NCBI RefSeq assembly: GCF_900142965.1
Contig: NZ_FRCQ01000020.1
Coordinates: forward strand, 62,001 to 126,000
Source of the DNA: Rhizobacter sp. OV335
Lineage (GTDB): Bacteria > Pseudomonadota > Gammaproteobacteria > Burkholderiales > Burkholderiaceae_C
Length of the DNA: 64,000 nt
Direction of reading: 5' to 3'
Shown one piece after another: positions 18,773 through 29,672 of the stretch. Under the pieces are notes generated by a model. The model made no database searches. It was given only the letters and a program-made list of their open reading frames with translations, and was not told the origin of the DNA. A program made the position numbers and the translations under genes. Position 1 is the first letter of the stretch; the number at the start of each line of letters is the position of its first letter.

Positions 18773-20050
18773 ATGATGCAAAGACGCCTGATCCTGGCGC
18801 TGGCTGCGGCCGGCTTTTCGTTGATCGCGACGGCGGCCGCGCAGGCCGCCACGCTGAAGATCTCGTGCGGGGCTGTCGGCCAGGAGCTTGAGCTGTGCAA
18901 GAGCGCGGCCGAGGCCTGGGCCAAGAAGGCCGGCCACACCGTCGAGGTGGTCTCGACGCCGAACGATGCGAGCGAGCGGCTGGCGCTGTACCAGCAGGTG
19001 CTGGGTTCGCAGTCCGACAAGATCGACGTGTTCCAGGTCGACGTGGTGTGGCCGGGCATCCTCGGTTCGCACTTCCTGGACCTGAAGCCGTACACCAAGG
19101 GCGTCGAGAAGACGCACTTCCCGTCGATGGTGGCCAACGGCAGCGTGCAGGGCAAGCTGGTCGCGATGCCGTGGTTCATCGACGCCGGGCTGCTGTACTA
19201 CCGCAAGGACCTGCTCGAGAAGCACGGTCTGAAGGTGCCGCTCACGTGGGAGCAGCTGACGGACACCGCGCAGAAGATCCAGTCGGCCGAGCGCGCGGCG
19301 GGCAACGACAAGATGTGGGGCTACGTGTGGCAGGGCCGGGCCTACGAGGGCCTGACCTGCAATGCGCTGGAGTGGGTGTCGAGCTACGGCGGCGGCACGA
19401 TCGTCGATGCGGCGGGCAAGGTGTCGGTGAAGAACCCGGCGACCGCGAAGGCGCTGGCGATGGCAGCCTCATGGGTCGGCACGATCTCGCCGACGGCCGT
19501 GCTGAACTATGCCGAGGAAGAATCGCGCGGCGTGTTCCAGGCTGGCAACGCGGTCTTCATGCGCAACTGGCCGTACGCCTGGTCGCTGGCGCAGCGTGAC
19601 GACAGCCCGATCAAGAACAAGGTCGGCGTGGCCGTGCTGCCGAAGGGTGGTGATGCGGGTTCGAACGCGGCAGCGCTGGGCGGCCAGCAACTGGCGGTGT
19701 CGAAGTACTCGAAGAACGCGGCGTTGGCGGCCGACCTGGTGATGTACATGACGAGCGCCGAGGTGCAGAAGGAGCGGGCGCTGAAGGGTTCGTTCAACCC
19801 GACGGTGTCGACGCTGTACCAGGACAAGGACGTGGTCGCCGCGAACCCGTTCATGAGCCAGTTGGCCGGCACGTTCGCGAGTGCGGTGCCGCGGCCGGCC
19901 ACTGTGACGGCTTCGCGCTACAACCAGGTGAGCAACGAGTTCTGGAATGCGGCGCACGAGGTGCTGTCGCGCAGTGCCAAGCCTGAGGAGGCGGTTGCGA
20001 AGCTCGATCAGCGCCTGAATCAGATCGGGCGCGGGGGGCGGTGGAACTGA
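18773..20050 (+). CDS. Alpha-glucoside ABC transporter binding protein (AglE/ThuE-like)
   Basis: This 425-residue secreted protein has a Sec signal peptide (residues 1-24, ending AAAQA). The mature fold is a maltose/trehalose-type solute-binding protein (AWAKKAGHTVEVVSTPNDAS, DVFQVDVVWPG, AMPWFIDAGLLYYRKDLL, LGGQQLAVSKYS). The start is placed at the ATG at 18773 after GGAGA; longer in-frame starts are not supported. It heads an operon E-F-G-A-K like the aglEFGAK genes of Sinorhizobium, with an alpha-glucosidase inside, so the ligand is probably trehalose, maltose or sucrose. No LacI-type regulator gene is adjacent. Confidence 0.92.
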   Translation: MMQRRLILALAAAGFSLIATAAAQAATLKISCGAVGQELELCKSAAEAWAKKAGHTVEVVSTPNDASERLALYQQVLGSQSDKIDVFQVDVVWPGILGSHFLDLKPYTKGVEKTHFPSMVANGSVQGKLVAMPWFIDAGLLYYRKDLLEKHGLKVPLTWEQLTDTAQKIQSAERAAGNDKMWGYVWQGRAYEGLTCNALEWVSSYGGGTIVDAAGKVSVKNPATAKALAMAASWVGTISPTAVLNYAEEESRGVFQAGNAVFMRNWPYAWSLAQRDDSPIKNKVGVAVLPKGGDAGSNAAALGGQQLAVSKYSKNAALAADLVMYMTSAEVQKERALKGSFNPTVSTLYQDKDVVAANPFMSQLAGTFASAVPRPATVTASRYNQVSNEFWNAAHEVLSRSAKPEEAVAKLDQRLNQIGRGGRWN

Positions 20051-20082
20051 ATACTCTCCATCGACCTTCGGTCCCCACTTCC

Positions 20083-20178
20083 CTCCGTTCGCCCTGAGCA
20101 GGGCTGAGCCTGTCGAAGCCCGTCCGTCGAAGGGTGGGTGCCGCGCGCAAAGGCCTTCGACAAGCTCAGTCCGAACGG
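20083..20178. repeat. REP-like inverted repeat inside the alpha-glucoside operon
   Basis: CCGTTCGCCCTGAGCAGGGC followed by TGAGCCTGTCGAAG (from 20085) is answered by GGCCTTCGACAAGCTCAGTC and CGAACGG (to 20178), giving a long stem-loop. The same units occur in the cluster at 57669-57891. The element lies between the binding-protein and first permease genes of one operon, the position of the REP element in E. coli malE-malF. Confidence 0.75.
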
Positions 20179-20206
20179 TGATTCTCGGCGTGAAGGAAAC
20201 ACTGAT

Positions 20207-21106
20207 ATGTCAGGCCTGACAAGACAACGCGTGCGCTGGGCCTGGTGGATGCTCACCCCGATGCTGGTCGTGCTGCTGGCCGTCGCCGGCTGGCCGCTCG
20301 CCCGCACCTTGTGGTTCAGCCTCACCGATGCGTCGCTCGCCCACCTCGACGAATGGAAATTCATCGGGCTCGAGAACTACGGCGGTGAATACGGCGTGCT
20401 GCGCGATCCCGACTGGTGGCGGGCCGTCGGCGTCACCGGCGCGTTCGCATTGCTGTCGGTCACGCTCGAGACCGTGCTCGGCCTCGGCGTCGCGCTGGTC
20501 GTCAACCAGCCGTCGCGGCTGCGCACGCTGCTGCGCGCCGCGATGCTGGTGCCGTGGGCCATTCCCACCGTCGTGTCGGCGCGCATCTGGAGCTGGATGC
20601 TGCACGACCAGTTCGGCGTCGTGAACCACTACCTGCTGGCGTTCGGCCTCATCGCCGCGCCGCTCGCCTGGACGGCCGACCCCACGCTCTCGCTCTTCAC
20701 CGTCGTGATGGTCGACGTCTGGAAGACCACGCCGTTCATGGCGCTGCTGATCCTCGCCGCGCTGCAGATGGTGCCGCTCGATTGCTACGAGGCCGCCAAG
20801 GTCGACGGCGTGCCGACCTGGCGCGTGTTCACCCGCATCACGCTGCCGCTGATCGTGCCCGGCGTCGCGGTCGCCGTCGTGTTTCGCACCCTCGACGCAT
20901 TGCGCGTGTTCGACGTGATCTACGTGATGACCTCCAACAGCCGCGCCACCAAGAGCATGTCGATCTACGTGCGCGAACAGCTCATCGATTTCCAGCAGGT
21001 CGGCTTCGGCTCGGCGTCGGCCACGGTGCTGTTCTTCATGATCGCGCTCGTCACCATCGTGTACCTCGGCGCCACGCGCCGCGGCGTCGAGGAGGCTTCG
21101 TCATGA
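20207..21106 (+). CDS. Alpha-glucoside ABC transporter permease, first subunit (AglF-like)
   Basis: This 299-residue inner-membrane protein of the MalF class has about six transmembrane helices, the first at about residues 13-35. The EAA loop is EAAKVDGVPTWRVFTRITLP. The ATG at 20207 follows AAGGA and is chosen over an upstream ATG that lies inside the REP element. The stop overlaps the next permease start (ATGA at 21103-21106), indicating translational coupling. Together with the second permease it forms the channel for sugar delivered by the binding protein. Confidence 0.92.
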   Translation: MSGLTRQRVRWAWWMLTPMLVVLLAVAGWPLARTLWFSLTDASLAHLDEWKFIGLENYGGEYGVLRDPDWWRAVGVTGAFALLSVTLETVLGLGVALVVNQPSRLRTLLRAAMLVPWAIPTVVSARIWSWMLHDQFGVVNHYLLAFGLIAAPLAWTADPTLSLFTVVMVDVWKTTPFMALLILAALQMVPLDCYEAAKVDGVPTWRVFTRITLPLIVPGVAVAVVFRTLDALRVFDVIYVMTSNSRATKSMSIYVREQLIDFQQVGFGSASATVLFFMIALVTIVYLGATRRGVEEASS

Positions 21107-21951
21107 ACGGCCCCAGCATCCACAAGCGCACGCCGGCGATGTCGGCGCTGTACTACGCCTCGGCCGCTCTGCTGCTGTTCGTCTCGCTGTTCCCGCTGCT
21201 GTACGCGGTGTCCACCTCGCTGAAGCAGGGCACCGCGCTGTTCTCGCCCGAGCTGTGGCCGGCGCACGCGACCCTCGTCAACTACGCCAGCCTGTTCCGC
21301 GACCAGCCGTTCGCCCGCAACCTGCTGAACTCGGCCTTCGTCGCCGGTGGCGTCGTCGCGCTGTCGCTTGCGTTGAGCCTGCCGGCCGCGTGGGCGCTGT
21401 CGCGCGTCAGCTTCCGTGGGCGCGGCACGCTGATGCTGACCGTGCTGTCGGCGTCGATGTTTCCGCAGGTCGCGGTGCTGTCGGGCATGTTCGAGCTGGT
21501 GCAGGCGTTCGGCCTCTACGACCACCTCGGCGCGTTGCTGCTCGCCGACCTCGTCATCACGCTGCCGTTCACCGTGTGGGTGCTCGTCACCTTCATGCGC
21601 CAGCTGCCGAAAGAGATCGAAGAGGCCGCGATGATGGACGGCCTCGGCGTCTTCACGCTGATCTTCCGCATCTTCATGCCGCTGCTGTGGCCGGCGATGG
21701 TGGCCACCGGGCTGCTTGCCTTCATCGCCGCGTGGAACGAGTTCCTGTTCGCGCTGACCTTCACGATCAGCACCGAGCAGCGCACCGTGCCGGTCGCGAT
21801 CGCGCTGGTCAGCGCCGGCAACGGCTACGAGGCGCCGTGGGGGGCCATCATGGCGGCTTCGGTGATCGTCACCTTGCCACTCATCGGGCTGGTGGTCTAT
21901 TTTCAACGGCAGATCGTCGCCGGCCTGACCGCCGGTTCCGTCAAAGGCTGA
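21103..21951 (+). CDS. Alpha-glucoside ABC transporter permease, second subunit (AglG-like)
   Basis: This 282-residue MalG-class permease has a first membrane segment at about residues 15-37. The EAA loop is EEAAMMDGLGVFTLIFRIFMP, and the C-terminus QRQIVAGLTAGSVKG is typical of the class. The start overlaps the stop of the preceding permease gene by 4 bp. It is followed by the alpha-glucosidase gene after 23 bp, so imported sugar can be hydrolysed at once in the cytoplasm. Substrate is inferred from the operon. Confidence 0.92.
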   Translation: MNGPSIHKRTPAMSALYYASAALLLFVSLFPLLYAVSTSLKQGTALFSPELWPAHATLVNYASLFRDQPFARNLLNSAFVAGGVVALSLALSLPAAWALSRVSFRGRGTLMLTVLSASMFPQVAVLSGMFELVQAFGLYDHLGALLLADLVITLPFTVWVLVTFMRQLPKEIEEAAMMDGLGVFTLIFRIFMPLLWPAMVATGLLAFIAAWNEFLFALTFTISTEQRTVPVAIALVSAGNGYEAPWGAIMAASVIVTLPLIGLVVYFQRQIVAGLTAGSVKG

Positions 21952-21974
21952 TTCCCTTTTTGAACGACACGACC

Positions 21975-23588
21975 ATGACAACTCCATCCGACTGGTGGGC
22001 CGGCGCCTGCATCTACCAGGTCTACCCGCGCAGCTTCCAGGACAGCAACGGCGACGGCGTCGGCGACCTCGCCGGCATCACGCAGCGGCTCGACCACATC
22101 GCGTCGCTCGGCGCCGACGCGATCTGGATCTCGCCGTTCTTCCGCTCGCCGATGCGCGACTTCGGCTACGACGTCACCGACTACTGCGATGTCGACCCGA
22201 TGTTCGGCACGCTGGCCGATTTCGATGCGCTCGTCGCCCGCGCGCATGCGCTGAAGATCAGGATCCTGATCGACCTCGTGATCAGCCACACCTCGAAGGA
22301 CCACCCGTGGTTCGTCGAGAGCCGCGCGAGCCGCCACAACCCGAAGGCCGACTGGTATGTGTGGGTCGATCCGCAACCCGACGGCTCGCCGCCGAACAAC
22401 TGGCTGTCGCTGTTCGGCGGCAGCGCCTGGCAGTGGGAGACGAAGCGGCAGCAGTACTTCATGCACAACTTCCTGGCCTCGCAGCCGGACCTGAACTTCC
22501 ACCACCCCCAGGTGCAGGACGCGGTGCTCGACGCCGCGAAGTTCTGGCTCGAGCGCGGCGTCGACGGCTTCCGGCTCGACACCGTCAACTTCTACTTCCA
22601 CGACCAGCAGCTGCGCTCGAACCCGCCGCAGCCGGCCGGGCAGTTCGCGGTCGGCGTGCCGCGCGCCAACCCGTATGCGCGGCAAAGCCACCTGTTCGAC
22701 AAGACGCAGCCGGAGAACCTGGCCTTCCTGCAGCGCTTCCGCGCGCTGTGCGATCGCTACCCGGGCATCACCACCATCGGCGAGATCGGCGACGACAACG
22801 AGTACGCCACGCTGCGCGCCTACACCACCGGCGCGCGGCTGCACATGGCCTACACCTTCAACCTGATGACCGAGCGGCATGAGCCGCGCTACGTGCATTC
22901 GGTGCTGGCCGAGATGCTGGCCGAGGCCGGCGACGCCTGGGTGTGCTGGGCGCTGAACAACCACGACGTGGTGCGCGTCGTCACGCGCTGGGCGGGGCTC
23001 GGCCCGGCCGAACGCGTTGCGCCGCTGCTGGTCGGGCTGCTCGGCTCGCTGCGCGGGTCGATCTGCCTGTACCAGGGCGAGGAGCTGGGGCTGGCCGAGG
23101 CGGTGATCCCGTACGAGCAGATCCAGGACCCGTACGGCAAGGAGATGTGGCCGGAGTTCGTCGGCCGCGACGGCTGCCGCACACCGATGCCATGGTCGGC
23201 CGCGGCGCCGAACGCAGGCTTCACGACCGGTGCGCCGTGGCTGCCGGTGCCGGACGGCCAGCGCCAGCGCGCGGTCGATGCGCAAGCGCCGCAGCCGGTG
23301 TCGGTGCTGAACCGCTACCGGGCGTTCCTGAACTGGCGCGCGACGCAGCCGGCGCTGCGCCAGGGCGCGATGGCGCTACTGCCGGCGCATGACCAGGTGG
23401 TCGCGTTCACGCGCGGGGAGGGTGCGGGTCAGCTGCTGTGCGCCTTCAACCTGTCGGACCGCCCGGCGCGTTTGGCGCATGGGCTGGCCGTCGCGTGGCA
23501 GGCGGTCGACGGCCACGGTTTCGGCGGCCGCATCGACGGCGCCGAGATCGTGCTGGAGCCGCAAGAGGCGGTGTTCGCGCAGCAATGA
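21975..23588 (+). CDS. GH13 alpha-glucosidase (AglA-like, cytoplasmic)
   Basis: This 537-residue glycoside hydrolase family 13 enzyme starts with the canonical WWAGACIYQVYPRSFQDSNGDGVGD. The (beta/alpha)8 barrel motifs are complete: DYCDVDPMFG, DLVISHTS, GVDGFRLDTVN with nucleophile Asp202, IGEIGDDNE with acid/base Glu270, and ALNNHDVVR with Asp331. No signal peptide is visible, so it acts in the cytoplasm on alpha-glucosides brought in by the surrounding transporter, releasing glucose. Position between the permease and ATPase genes matches aglA. It could equally be called an oligo-1,6-glucosidase or trehalose-6-phosphate hydrolase homologue; the agl context favours alpha-glucosidase. Confidence 0.92.
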   Translation: MTTPSDWWAGACIYQVYPRSFQDSNGDGVGDLAGITQRLDHIASLGADAIWISPFFRSPMRDFGYDVTDYCDVDPMFGTLADFDALVARAHALKIRILIDLVISHTSKDHPWFVESRASRHNPKADWYVWVDPQPDGSPPNNWLSLFGGSAWQWETKRQQYFMHNFLASQPDLNFHHPQVQDAVLDAAKFWLERGVDGFRLDTVNFYFHDQQLRSNPPQPAGQFAVGVPRANPYARQSHLFDKTQPENLAFLQRFRALCDRYPGITTIGEIGDDNEYATLRAYTTGARLHMAYTFNLMTERHEPRYVHSVLAEMLAEAGDAWVCWALNNHDVVRVVTRWAGLGPAERVAPLLVGLLGSLRGSICLYQGEELGLAEAVIPYEQIQDPYGKEMWPEFVGRDGCRTPMPWSAAAPNAGFTTGAPWLPVPDGQRQRAVDAQAPQPVSVLNRYRAFLNWRATQPALRQGAMALLPAHDQVVAFTRGEGAGQLLCAFNLSDRPARLAHGLAVAWQAVDGHGFGGRIDGAEIVLEPQEAVFAQQ

Positions 23589-23603
23589 TGTGAAGGAATC
23601 CCC

Positions 23604-24716
<1,113 letters not shown>

Positions 24717-24725
24717 ACCGTCCAT

Positions 24726-24749
24726 TGAAAACGGCTGGCACCGGTTTCA
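24726..24749. other. Imperfect inverted repeat downstream of the alpha-glucoside operon
   Basis: TGAAAACGG (24726-24734) and CCGGTTTCA (24741-24749) form an imperfect dyad just after the ATPase stop. It may be a weak terminator hairpin without a U-tract or an operator-like site. It is the only structure noticed in the 160-bp gap before the ParA gene. Confidence 0.3.
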
Positions 24750-24876
24750 GCGCGGCCGCAACGCCGCGGGTATCCAAACGTGAACAGGGTGAAAGGTGGC
24801 TTGTACGCCGCCCGGCGCAAGCGCTTCGGTGATGTAATCGGGGGCCGTTCTGGCAGGACTCCGGGTTTCATCGTCC

Positions 24877-25776
24877 ATGCGTGTGGTAGCCGTCATCAAT
24901 CGCAAGGGAGGCAGTGGCAAGAGCACACTGGCGACCCACCTTGCCGGCTATTGCGCGCGCCAGGGGATGAAGGTGATGCTCGGCGACGTCGATCGGCAGC
25001 AATCGTCGCTCGCATGGCTGAAGCGCCGCGCCGAGCAGCCGGTGGCGCAGGGCGCGCCGGTGGTCGGATGGGCCGTCGACCCGCGCAGCGTGCTGCGCCC
25101 CCCGTCCGGCATCAGCCACGTCGTGATCGACACCCCTGGTGGTCTGCGCGACAGCGAACTCGCCCGTGTGGTGATGTATGCCGACATGATCGTGATGCCG
25201 GTGTGCCATTCGCTCTTCGACCGCGAATCCGCGGCCGCCTGCTACGAAGAACTTCACACGCTGCCGCGCGTGGCCAGCGGCCGCTGCAAGGTCGCGATGG
25301 TCGGCATGCGGCTCGATGCGCGCACCAAGGCCGCCGAGACGATGGCCGAGTGGGCGGCGCAATCGAAATTTCCGTACCTCGGCGCGTTGCGCGAGACCCA
25401 GGCCTATGTGCGCTGCGTCGAGCAGGGCGCGACGCTGTTCGACCTGCCGCCCGCCAAGGTCGAGGCCGACCTGATGCAGTGGCAGCCGATCCTCGCGTGG
25501 GTCGAGAAGGCCTGGCAGGAAGCGGCGAAGGCCGATGTGGTGGCCCGCGCCGCGGCGCGCATGACGGTGCCGACCAGCGCGGCGCCGGCCGCTGCACCGG
25601 TTGTTGCGCCGCGTGCCGCCCCGGCGCGCGCGGGCACCGCCGCGACGCGCGGCGTGCAGACCGCCGACCCGTTCGGCAACCGGCCGACCAGCCCGCTGAT
25701 CAAGGTGTCGTCCGGCGAGCGCGGCATCGCCGGCCGCATCGGGCGGTTGTTCGGGGTGTTCAAGTCCTCGGGTTGA
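24877..25776 (+). CDS. Orphan ParA-family ATPase
   Basis: This 299-residue protein has the deviant Walker A box NRKGGSGKST (residues 8-17), a Walker A' Asp in GDVDRQQSSLAWL and Walker B VVIDTPGG. That is the MinD/ParA fold. Residues about 225-275 are Ala/Pro-rich and low complexity; the last 20 residues (GIAGRIGRLFGVFKSSG) are amphipathic and could bind membrane. No parB, parS or replication gene is nearby, so it is not a plasmid partition cassette in this context. Orphan ParA proteins position chemoreceptors, pili, storage granules or other cargo; the cargo here is unknown. Neighbours give no direct clue. Confidence 0.85.
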   Translation: MRVVAVINRKGGSGKSTLATHLAGYCARQGMKVMLGDVDRQQSSLAWLKRRAEQPVAQGAPVVGWAVDPRSVLRPPSGISHVVIDTPGGLRDSELARVVMYADMIVMPVCHSLFDRESAAACYEELHTLPRVASGRCKVAMVGMRLDARTKAAETMAEWAAQSKFPYLGALRETQAYVRCVEQGATLFDLPPAKVEADLMQWQPILAWVEKAWQEAAKADVVARAAARMTVPTSAAPAAAPVVAPRAAPARAGTAATRGVQTADPFGNRPTSPLIKVSSGERGIAGRIGRLFGVFKSSG

Positions 25777-25813
25777 GCCGGTGCACGCCGCATTGCGGCT
25801 ACATTGCCAGCCC

Positions 25814-26842
25814 ATGCCCGTTCCTGCCGACACGCTGCTCGGCGCGCTGCTGAAGCGCGTCTCCCGATCGTTCTACCTGAGCCTGCGCATGCTGCCGCCG
25901 GGCCTGCGCGCGCCGGTCAGCCTGGCCTACCTGCTCGCGCGCGCGGCCGACACCATCGCCGACACCCCCGGCCGCCCGGCGCCGCAACGGCTCGCGCAGT
26001 TGCAGTCGTGGCGTGAGCAGGTGGCCGGCACGCGGCCTGCGCAACCCATCGACGCCGGCAACCCGACCGATGCCGGCGAGGCCGCGCTGATGACCGCGCT
26101 GCCCGAGGCCCTCGACCTGCTGCGCCAGCAGGCGCCCGTCGACACCGCCGACATCCGCCGCGTCGTGACGACGCTGACCGACGGCATGTGCTTCGACCTG
26201 CAGCACTTCGAGCACGGCCGCGCCGGCGCGCCGGTACCGCTGCAGACCCGCGCCGAGCTCGACCGCTACACCTACATGGTGGCCGGCTGCGTCGGCGAGT
26301 TCTGGACCGACATCGCGATGCGCCACCGGCCCGAGCTGCAGGCCTGGCCGCGCGACGCGATGGTCGCGAAAGGCATCGCCTACGGCCAGGCATTGCAGCT
26401 GACGAACGTGTTGCGCGACGCCGCCGAAGACCTCGCCAACGGCCGCTGCTACCTGCCCGCCGAGCTGCTCGCGCAGCGGGGCCTGACAGTCGCCGACCTG
26501 TCCGATCCGTCGCGCCGCGCGGCCGCCCGGCCGCTGCTGGTCGAGCTGAGCGCGCAGGCGCTGGCCGGCTACCGCGACGGCGCCGACTACGTGCTGCGCA
26601 TTCCCGCCGGCAGCCTGCGCCTGCGGCTCGCGTCGCTGTGGCCGCTGATGCTCGGGCTCGCGTCGCTCGAACTGCTGCTCACTTCGCCGGGCTGGCTCGA
26701 GCCGTCGCGGCGCGTCAAGGTCACGCGCGGCGCGGTCTACCGGATGCTGCTGCGCTCGGTGCCGACCGCGCTGTCGACCGCCGCGCTGCGGCGCTGGATC
26801 GATGCGGCGCTCGCGCGCACCGACGCGGCGTGCCGTGCCTGA
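25814..26842 (+). CDS. Squalene/phytoene synthase family protein
   Basis: This 342-residue all-trans head-to-head prenyl synthase has FYLSLRMLP and both aspartate-rich motifs: DTIAD near residue 47 and NVLRDAAEDLANGRCYLP in the second half. The length and the FYLSLRMLP start resemble farnesyl-diphosphate farnesyltransferase-like proteins more than CrtB. A hydrophobic segment near residues 270-290 may anchor it to the membrane. The ATG at 25814 is chosen; an earlier in-frame ATG at 25781 adds only 11 residues. No hopanoid or carotenoid partner genes are adjacent, so the end product (squalene or another triterpene precursor) is uncertain. Confidence 0.85.
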   Translation: MPVPADTLLGALLKRVSRSFYLSLRMLPPGLRAPVSLAYLLARAADTIADTPGRPAPQRLAQLQSWREQVAGTRPAQPIDAGNPTDAGEAALMTALPEALDLLRQQAPVDTADIRRVVTTLTDGMCFDLQHFEHGRAGAPVPLQTRAELDRYTYMVAGCVGEFWTDIAMRHRPELQAWPRDAMVAKGIAYGQALQLTNVLRDAAEDLANGRCYLPAELLAQRGLTVADLSDPSRRAAARPLLVELSAQALAGYRDGADYVLRIPAGSLRLRLASLWPLMLGLASLELLLTSPGWLEPSRRVKVTRGAVYRMLLRSVPTALSTAALRRWIDAALARTDAACRA

Positions 26843-26872
26843 CTTCTTCCACCCCACTCGACGAGACTGACG

Positions 26873-28162
26873 ATGACCCGATCGCGATGGATGATGGCCC
26901 TGGCCGCAACGCTGACCCTGATGGCCAGCGCCGCGCCGGCCGCCGAGCCGGTGCCGCCCTTCACCGGGCAGCACCACCCGTTCACGCCGACCAGCGGCAA
27001 GGTCGTCGGCGTCTACGTGCCGAACTGGCAGCCGCAAGACCTGCTCGACCGCGTGCCCGCCGGCAACCTGACGCACCTGCTCTACGCCTTCCTGCACCTG
27101 TGCGGCCCGGGCCAGCTGCCGCAGGATGCGGCGGCCTGCGAAGGCAAGGCCGATTTCCAGCTCGCCACCTCGAAACGCGACGATGAATTCGACGCCGTCT
27201 TCGCCCGCTTCAAGCAGCGAGCGCCGCGGACCAAGGTGCTGGCATCGGTCGGCGGCTGGGGCGGCTCGGACCCGTTCTTCCACCTCGCGAACGACCCGGC
27301 GCGGCGCGCGGTGTTCACCGCCTCCGTCGCGCAGTTCCTGCAGACGCACCCGGCCTTCGACGGCATCGACATCGACTGGGAGCACCCCACGTCGAACGGC
27401 AGCGCCAACGGTGTCGCGCTCGGCACGCCGGCCGACGGGCAGGGGTACGCCGAGTTGATGGTCGACTTGCGCCACGCGCTCGACGGCCTGGCCGCGCAGA
27501 CCGGCCGGCGCTACCTGCTGACCGCCGCGGTCAACACCACCGAATCACTCGCGACCAAGGTGAACCACGCCGCCGCGGCCAAGGTGATGGACCTCGTCTT
27601 CATGATGACCTACGACTTCGCCGGCGGCTGGACGCCGCTGGCCGGCCACCACACGCCGCTCGCGAGCCCGACGCCCGACTCGAACGACAGCCTCGAAGGC
27701 GCGGTGCGGGTGATGACGAAGGCCGGCGTGCCGGCGAACAAGCTGGTGGCCGGCGTCGCGATGTACGGCCGTGGCTTCGCCGGCGTGAAGGGGCCGGGGC
27801 CGAACGGCTTCAACGGCGTGCCGCGCACCGGCGTGTTCCCCGGCAAGGAGGGTGACATCACCTACCGCGAACTGGCCGACGGCTGGCTCGGACCGAAGGG
27901 AGTCGGCACGCAGGGCTGGAAAGCGGTGTACGACCGCAAGACGCAGTCGTACACGCTGTGGAATGCAAGCACGCAGCAGATGATCGGCTACGACGACCCG
28001 CGCAGCGTGCGGCGCAAGGGCCGCTTCGCGGTCGCGCACGGGCTGGCGGGCGTCTTCGCGTGGGAGCTGTCACAGGACAACGGCGACATCCTGAACGCGA
28101 TGAACCTCGGGGTCGGGCAGACCCCGGGTCCTGCTCAGGTCAAGCCGATCAGACAGCCATGA
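26873..28162 (+). CDS. Secreted GH18 chitinase-like glycoside hydrolase
   Basis: This 429-residue protein has a Sec signal peptide (residues 1-23, ending in AAPAA) and a single GH18 TIM-barrel. The family signature DGIDIDWE is present with catalytic Glu170; [12 protein letters not shown] and MTYDFAGGW are also typical. No carbohydrate-binding module is visible. It should cleave beta-1,4-N-acetylglucosamine polymers in the periplasm or outside. It could be a substrate of the secretion system encoded at 48.3-57.6 kb, but that is only a hypothesis. Its 3' end overlaps the convergent aldehyde dehydrogenase gene by 14 bp. Confidence 0.9.
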   Translation: MTRSRWMMALAATLTLMASAAPAAEPVPPFTGQHHPFTPTSGKVVGVYVPNWQPQDLLDRVPAGNLTHLLYAFLHLCGPGQLPQDAAACEGKADFQLATSKRDDEFDAVFARFKQRAPRTKVLASVGGWGGSDPFFHLANDPARRAVFTASVAQFLQTHPAFDGIDIDWEHPTSNGSANGVALGTPADGQGYAELMVDLRHALDGLAAQTGRRYLLTAAVNTTESLATKVNHAAAAKVMDLVFMMTYDFAGGWTPLAGHHTPLASPTPDSNDSLEGAVRVMTKAGVPANKLVAGVAMYGRGFAGVKGPGPNGFNGVPRTGVFPGKEGDITYRELADGWLGPKGVGTQGWKAVYDRKTQSYTLWNASTQQMIGYDDPRSVRRKGRFAVAHGLAGVFAWELSQDNGDILNAMNLGVGQTPGPAQVKPIRQP

Positions 28163-29600
28163 TCGACACGCTCTTCGTGACCAGGTAGGCCTCCATCGCC
28201 TCCGGGCCGCCTTCGGTGCCGTAGCCCGAATCCTTCACGCCGCCGAACGGCATCTCGGCCACCGGTGCGGCGGGCTGGTTGATCCACAGCATGCCGAGTT
28301 CCAGGCGCTGCGCCAGCTGGTGCGCGTTCTTGATCGAGCGGGTGAAGGCGTAGCCGGCCAGGCCGAACGGCAGGCGGTTGGCTTCGGTGATGGCCTCGTC
28401 GAGCGTCTCGAAGGTGCGGATCGCGGCCACCGGGCCGAAGGGTTCGTTGTTGAACACGTCGGCATCGAGCGGCACGTCGACCAGCACGGTCGGTGCGAAG
28501 AAGTTGCCGCTGCTGCCGACGCGCTCGCCGCCGGTCGCGACGGTGGCGCCGCGCTTGCGGGCGTCGTCGACCACCTTGGCCATCGCGCCCAGCCGGCGCG
28601 CATTGGCCAGCGGGCCGAGCGTGGTGCCTTCGGCCAGGCCGTCGCCGAGCTTGAGCTTCTCGGCGTGCTGCACCAGCGCCTGCGCGAACGCATCCTTCAG
28701 GCTGCTGTGCACCAGGAAGCGGGTCGGCGAGATGCAGACCTGGCCTGCATTGCGGAACTTCGCGCCGCCGGCGGCCTTGACCGCGAGCGCGACATCGGCG
28801 TCGTCGGCGACGATCACCGGCGCGTGGCCGCCCAGCTCCATCGTGACGCGCTTCATGTGACGGCCGGCCAGTGCAGCCAGCTCCTTGCCGATCGGTGTCG
28901 AGCCGGTGAAGGTGACCTTGCGGATGACGGCGTGCGGGATCAGGTAGGCCGAGATCTCGGCCGGGTTGCCGAACACCAGGCCAAGCACGCCGGCCGGGAT
29001 GCCGGCGTCGACGAAGGTGGCCAGCAGCGCCGCCGGCGAGGCCGGGGTTTCCTCCGGCGCCTTCACCAGGAACGAGCAGCCGCTCGCGAGCGCCGCACCG
29101 AGCTTGCGCACGATCTGGTTGATCGGGAAGTTCCACGGCGTGAAGGCGGCGACCGGGCCCACCGGCTCCTTCAGCACCAGCTGCTGCGCGTTCAGGTTGC
29201 GCGACGGCACGATGCGGCCGTAGACGCGGCGGCCCTCGTCGGCGAACCAGTCGATGATGTCGGCACCGGCCATCACCTCGACGCGCGCTTCGGCGAGCGG
29301 CTTGCCCTGCTCCTGCGTCATCAGGCGGGCGATGCCGTCGGCGCGTTCGCGCAGCAGCGTGGCGGCGCGGCGCATCAGGTTGCCGCGTTCGTGCGCCGGC
29401 GTCGCGCGCCAGGTCTCGAAACCGCGTTGCGTGGCGGCCAGCGCGCGGTCGAGGTCGGCGATCGACGCATGGGCCACCTTGCCGATCGGCGCGCCGGTGG
29501 CGGGGTTCAGCACGTCCAGCGTCTTGCCGCCGGTGGCGTCGACCCATTGGTTGTCGATCAGCAGGCGGGTGTCGGGGTAGGTGTCGAAGGTGGAGCTCAT
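28149..29600 (-). CDS. NAD(P)-dependent aldehyde dehydrogenase, succinate-semialdehyde dehydrogenase type
   Basis: This 483-residue aldehyde dehydrogenase has [15 protein letters not shown], the oxyanion/base motif MELGGHAP with Glu255, catalytic Cys289 in [12 protein letters not shown], and NNEPFGPV. The sequence most resembles the GabD/succinate-semialdehyde branch, but substrates in this family cannot be fixed by sequence reading alone. It lies downstream of the DUF4242 and LuxR genes on the same strand, so it may be their target or operon partner. The 3' end overlaps the convergent chitinase gene. Confidence 0.85.
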   Translation of the reverse strand: MSSTFDTYPDTRLLIDNQWVDATGGKTLDVLNPATGAPIGKVAHASIADLDRALAATQRGFETWRATPAHERGNLMRRAATLLRERADGIARLMTQEQGKPLAEARVEVMAGADIIDWFADEGRRVYGRIVPSRNLNAQQLVLKEPVGPVAAFTPWNFPINQIVRKLGAALASGCSFLVKAPEETPASPAALLATFVDAGIPAGVLGLVFGNPAEISAYLIPHAVIRKVTFTGSTPIGKELAALAGRHMKRVTMELGGHAPVIVADDADVALAVKAAGGAKFRNAGQVCISPTRFLVHSSLKDAFAQALVQHAEKLKLGDGLAEGTTLGPLANARRLGAMAKVVDDARKRGATVATGGERVGSSGNFFAPTVLVDVPLDADVFNNEPFGPVAAIRTFETLDEAITEANRLPFGLAGYAFTRSIKNAHQLAQRLELGMLWINQPAAPVAEMPFGGVKDSGYGTEGGPEAMEAYLVTKSVSIMAV

Positions 29601-29672
29601 GGGGCTTTCGCGTGGTCGTTGCAGCGGAGAAGGCCGACATTGTCAGCCTTCCCCCAAGCCCTTGCTGTCCGC

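Noticed and set aside
24877-25776. Plasmid partition or integrated plasmid origin
   Set aside because: No parB, parS-like repeats, replication gene or iterons are seen near the ParA gene.
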